A DNA stretch of 6,600 nucleotides from the NCBI GenBank assembly GCA_946477805.1, contig CAMKZP010000215.1, positions 1 to 6,600 of the forward strand, written 5' to 3'. The DNA comes from an uncultured Enterobacter sp. (lineage in GTDB: Bacteria > Pseudomonadota > Gammaproteobacteria > Enterobacterales > Enterobacteriaceae). The notes under the pieces are model-generated. The model ran no database searches. It was not told the DNA's origin and worked only from the letters and a program-made list of their open reading frames with translations. Within the stretch, counting starts at the first letter, position 1. Each line of letters starts with the position of its first letter. The translations under genes and the position numbers were made by a program. Positions 5,815 to 6,600 of this stretch are shown one piece after another.

Positions 5815-6600
5815 TTACAGGGCAGCAATAACCGCCTGCTGCTCGATTAGCTTGGTCTTCGCATCCGCGAAAGCCACCAGGCGTTCACGCTCTTTGGCGA
5901 TAACCGCTTCCGGTGCGCGCGCGACAAAGCCTTCGTTAGCCAGCTTGCTTTCGATTTTGCCAATTTCCACGTCGACTTTCGCCACTTCTTTCGCCAGACG
6001 GGCCAGCTCGGCGTCTTTGTCAATCAGGCCTGCCATCGGGATCAGCAGCTCGGCGCCGTCGATGATTTTGGTCACGGAAACCGGACCTTTGTCATCAGCA
6101 GGCAGCACGGTGATGCTTTCCAGACGCGCCATGGTTTTCAGGAAGGTGTTGTTCTCGCTGACGCGACGAACGGCAGCCTCGCTGCAGCCGCGCAGCAGCA
6201 GCTCCAGCGGTTTGCCAGGGGCGATATTCATTTCAGCACGGATGTTACGTACCGCCACGATCGCCTGTTTCAGCCACTCGGTATCTGCAGATGCCGCTTC
6301 ATCAACCTTGGCTGCATCAAATTCCGGGAACGGCTGCAGCATGATGGTGTCTGCATTAATGCCTGCAATCACCTTCACGCGCTGCCAGATGGTTTCGGTG
6401 ATGAACGGAATGACCGGGTGCGCCAGGCGCAGCAGTCCTTCCAGAACGGTAATCAGCGTGTTGCGCGTGCCGCGCAGCTCCGCTTCAGAGCCGCCGTTCA
6501 TTACCGGCTTCGCCAGCTCCAGGTACCAGTCGCAGAACTGGTTCCAGGTGAACTCGTACAGGATGCCCGCAGCGATGTCGAAGCGGTAGCTGTCCAGCGC
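5815..6600 (-). CDS. valS: Valyl-tRNA synthetase, C-terminal 261 residues (gene continues beyond window)
   Basis: An open frame enters at 6600 and ends with TAA at 5815-5817. Its 261 residues match the C-terminus of E. coli ValS (951 aa), including FTWNQFCDWYLELAKPV (encoded near 6502-6552), RLAHPVIPFITETIWQRVKV, VRNIRAEMNIAPGKPLELLL and the end IEQQAVIAAL. The enzyme charges tRNA-Val with valine in the cytosol. This part holds the anticodon-binding helical domain followed, in the last 65 or so residues, by the charged C-terminal coiled coil (from about DKDAELARLAKEV onward) that contacts the tRNA. The catalytic HIGH and KMSKS motifs and the editing domain lie outside the window. The ATG at 6499-6501 is an internal methionine, not the start. 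In E. coli the gene follows holC, which would be just to the right here. It is followed by a strong hairpin 7 nt after the stop. Confidence 0.97.
   Translation of the reverse strand, partial: ALDSYRFDIAAGILYEFTWNQFCDWYLELAKPVMNGGSEAELRGTRNTLITVLEGLLRLAHPVIPFITETIWQRVKVIAGINADTIMLQPFPEFDAAKVDEAASADTEWLKQAIVAVRNIRAEMNIAPGKPLELLLRGCSEAAVRRVSENNTFLKTMARLESITVLPADDKGPVSVTKIIDGAELLIPMAGLIDKDAELARLAKEVAKVDVEIGKIESKLANEGFVARAPEAVIAKERERLVAFADAKTKLIEQQAVIAAL

Noticed and set aside
5852..6589. A 245-codon open frame on the + strand
   Set aside because: It lies wholly antisense to valS, whose product is unmistakable. Its peptide is rich in Ser, Ala and Arg, as expected from reading GC-rich codons backwards.

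Overview
The window comes from an enteric gammaproteobacterium (Enterobacteriaceae). The encoded proteins resemble E. coli K-12 YhcC, YjgR, Ahr/YjgB, YjgM and ValS and the Citrobacter freundii single-chain dihydroxyacetone kinase, mostly at full family length and without gaps. Base composition is GC-rich by eye, and a REP/BIME pair of the kind common in Enterobacter, Klebsiella and Citrobacter lies between two convergent genes. A genus in that group is likely; the exact genus cannot be fixed by reading.

Layout. Bases 1-23 are not genomic: they match the Illumina Nextera (Tn5 mosaic end) adapter, so the window starts at a contig end that was not trimmed. Then come a 5'-truncated yhcC (radical SAM protein, +, 24-739); yjgR (HerA-like ATPase, -, 719-2221); a 137-bp divergent regulatory gap; an ATP-type dihydroxyacetone kinase with DhaK and DhaL domains (+, 2359-3996); two inverted REP units (4006-4077); ahr (zinc aldehyde reductase, -, 4087-5106); yjgM (GNAT acetyltransferase, -, 5190-5693); a strong hairpin terminator (5780-5807); and the 3' end of valS (valyl-tRNA synthetase, -, 5815-6600, running off the right edge).

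How the genes relate. These are mostly independent housekeeping or metabolic genes, not one system. The kinase makes DHAP from dihydroxyacetone, and Ahr reduces aldehydes with NADPH, so both touch small carbonyl metabolism, but they are convergent and separated by REP hairpins. In E. coli K-12 the interval between yjgR and ahr holds the idn (idonate/gluconate) genes; here a dihydroxyacetone kinase fills it.

The points most worth checking are the adapter remnant and the yhcC/yjgR junction, which looks like either an assembly or library chimera or an unusual rearrangement. I found no previously undescribed system, mobile element, CRISPR array, tRNA or rRNA in this window.
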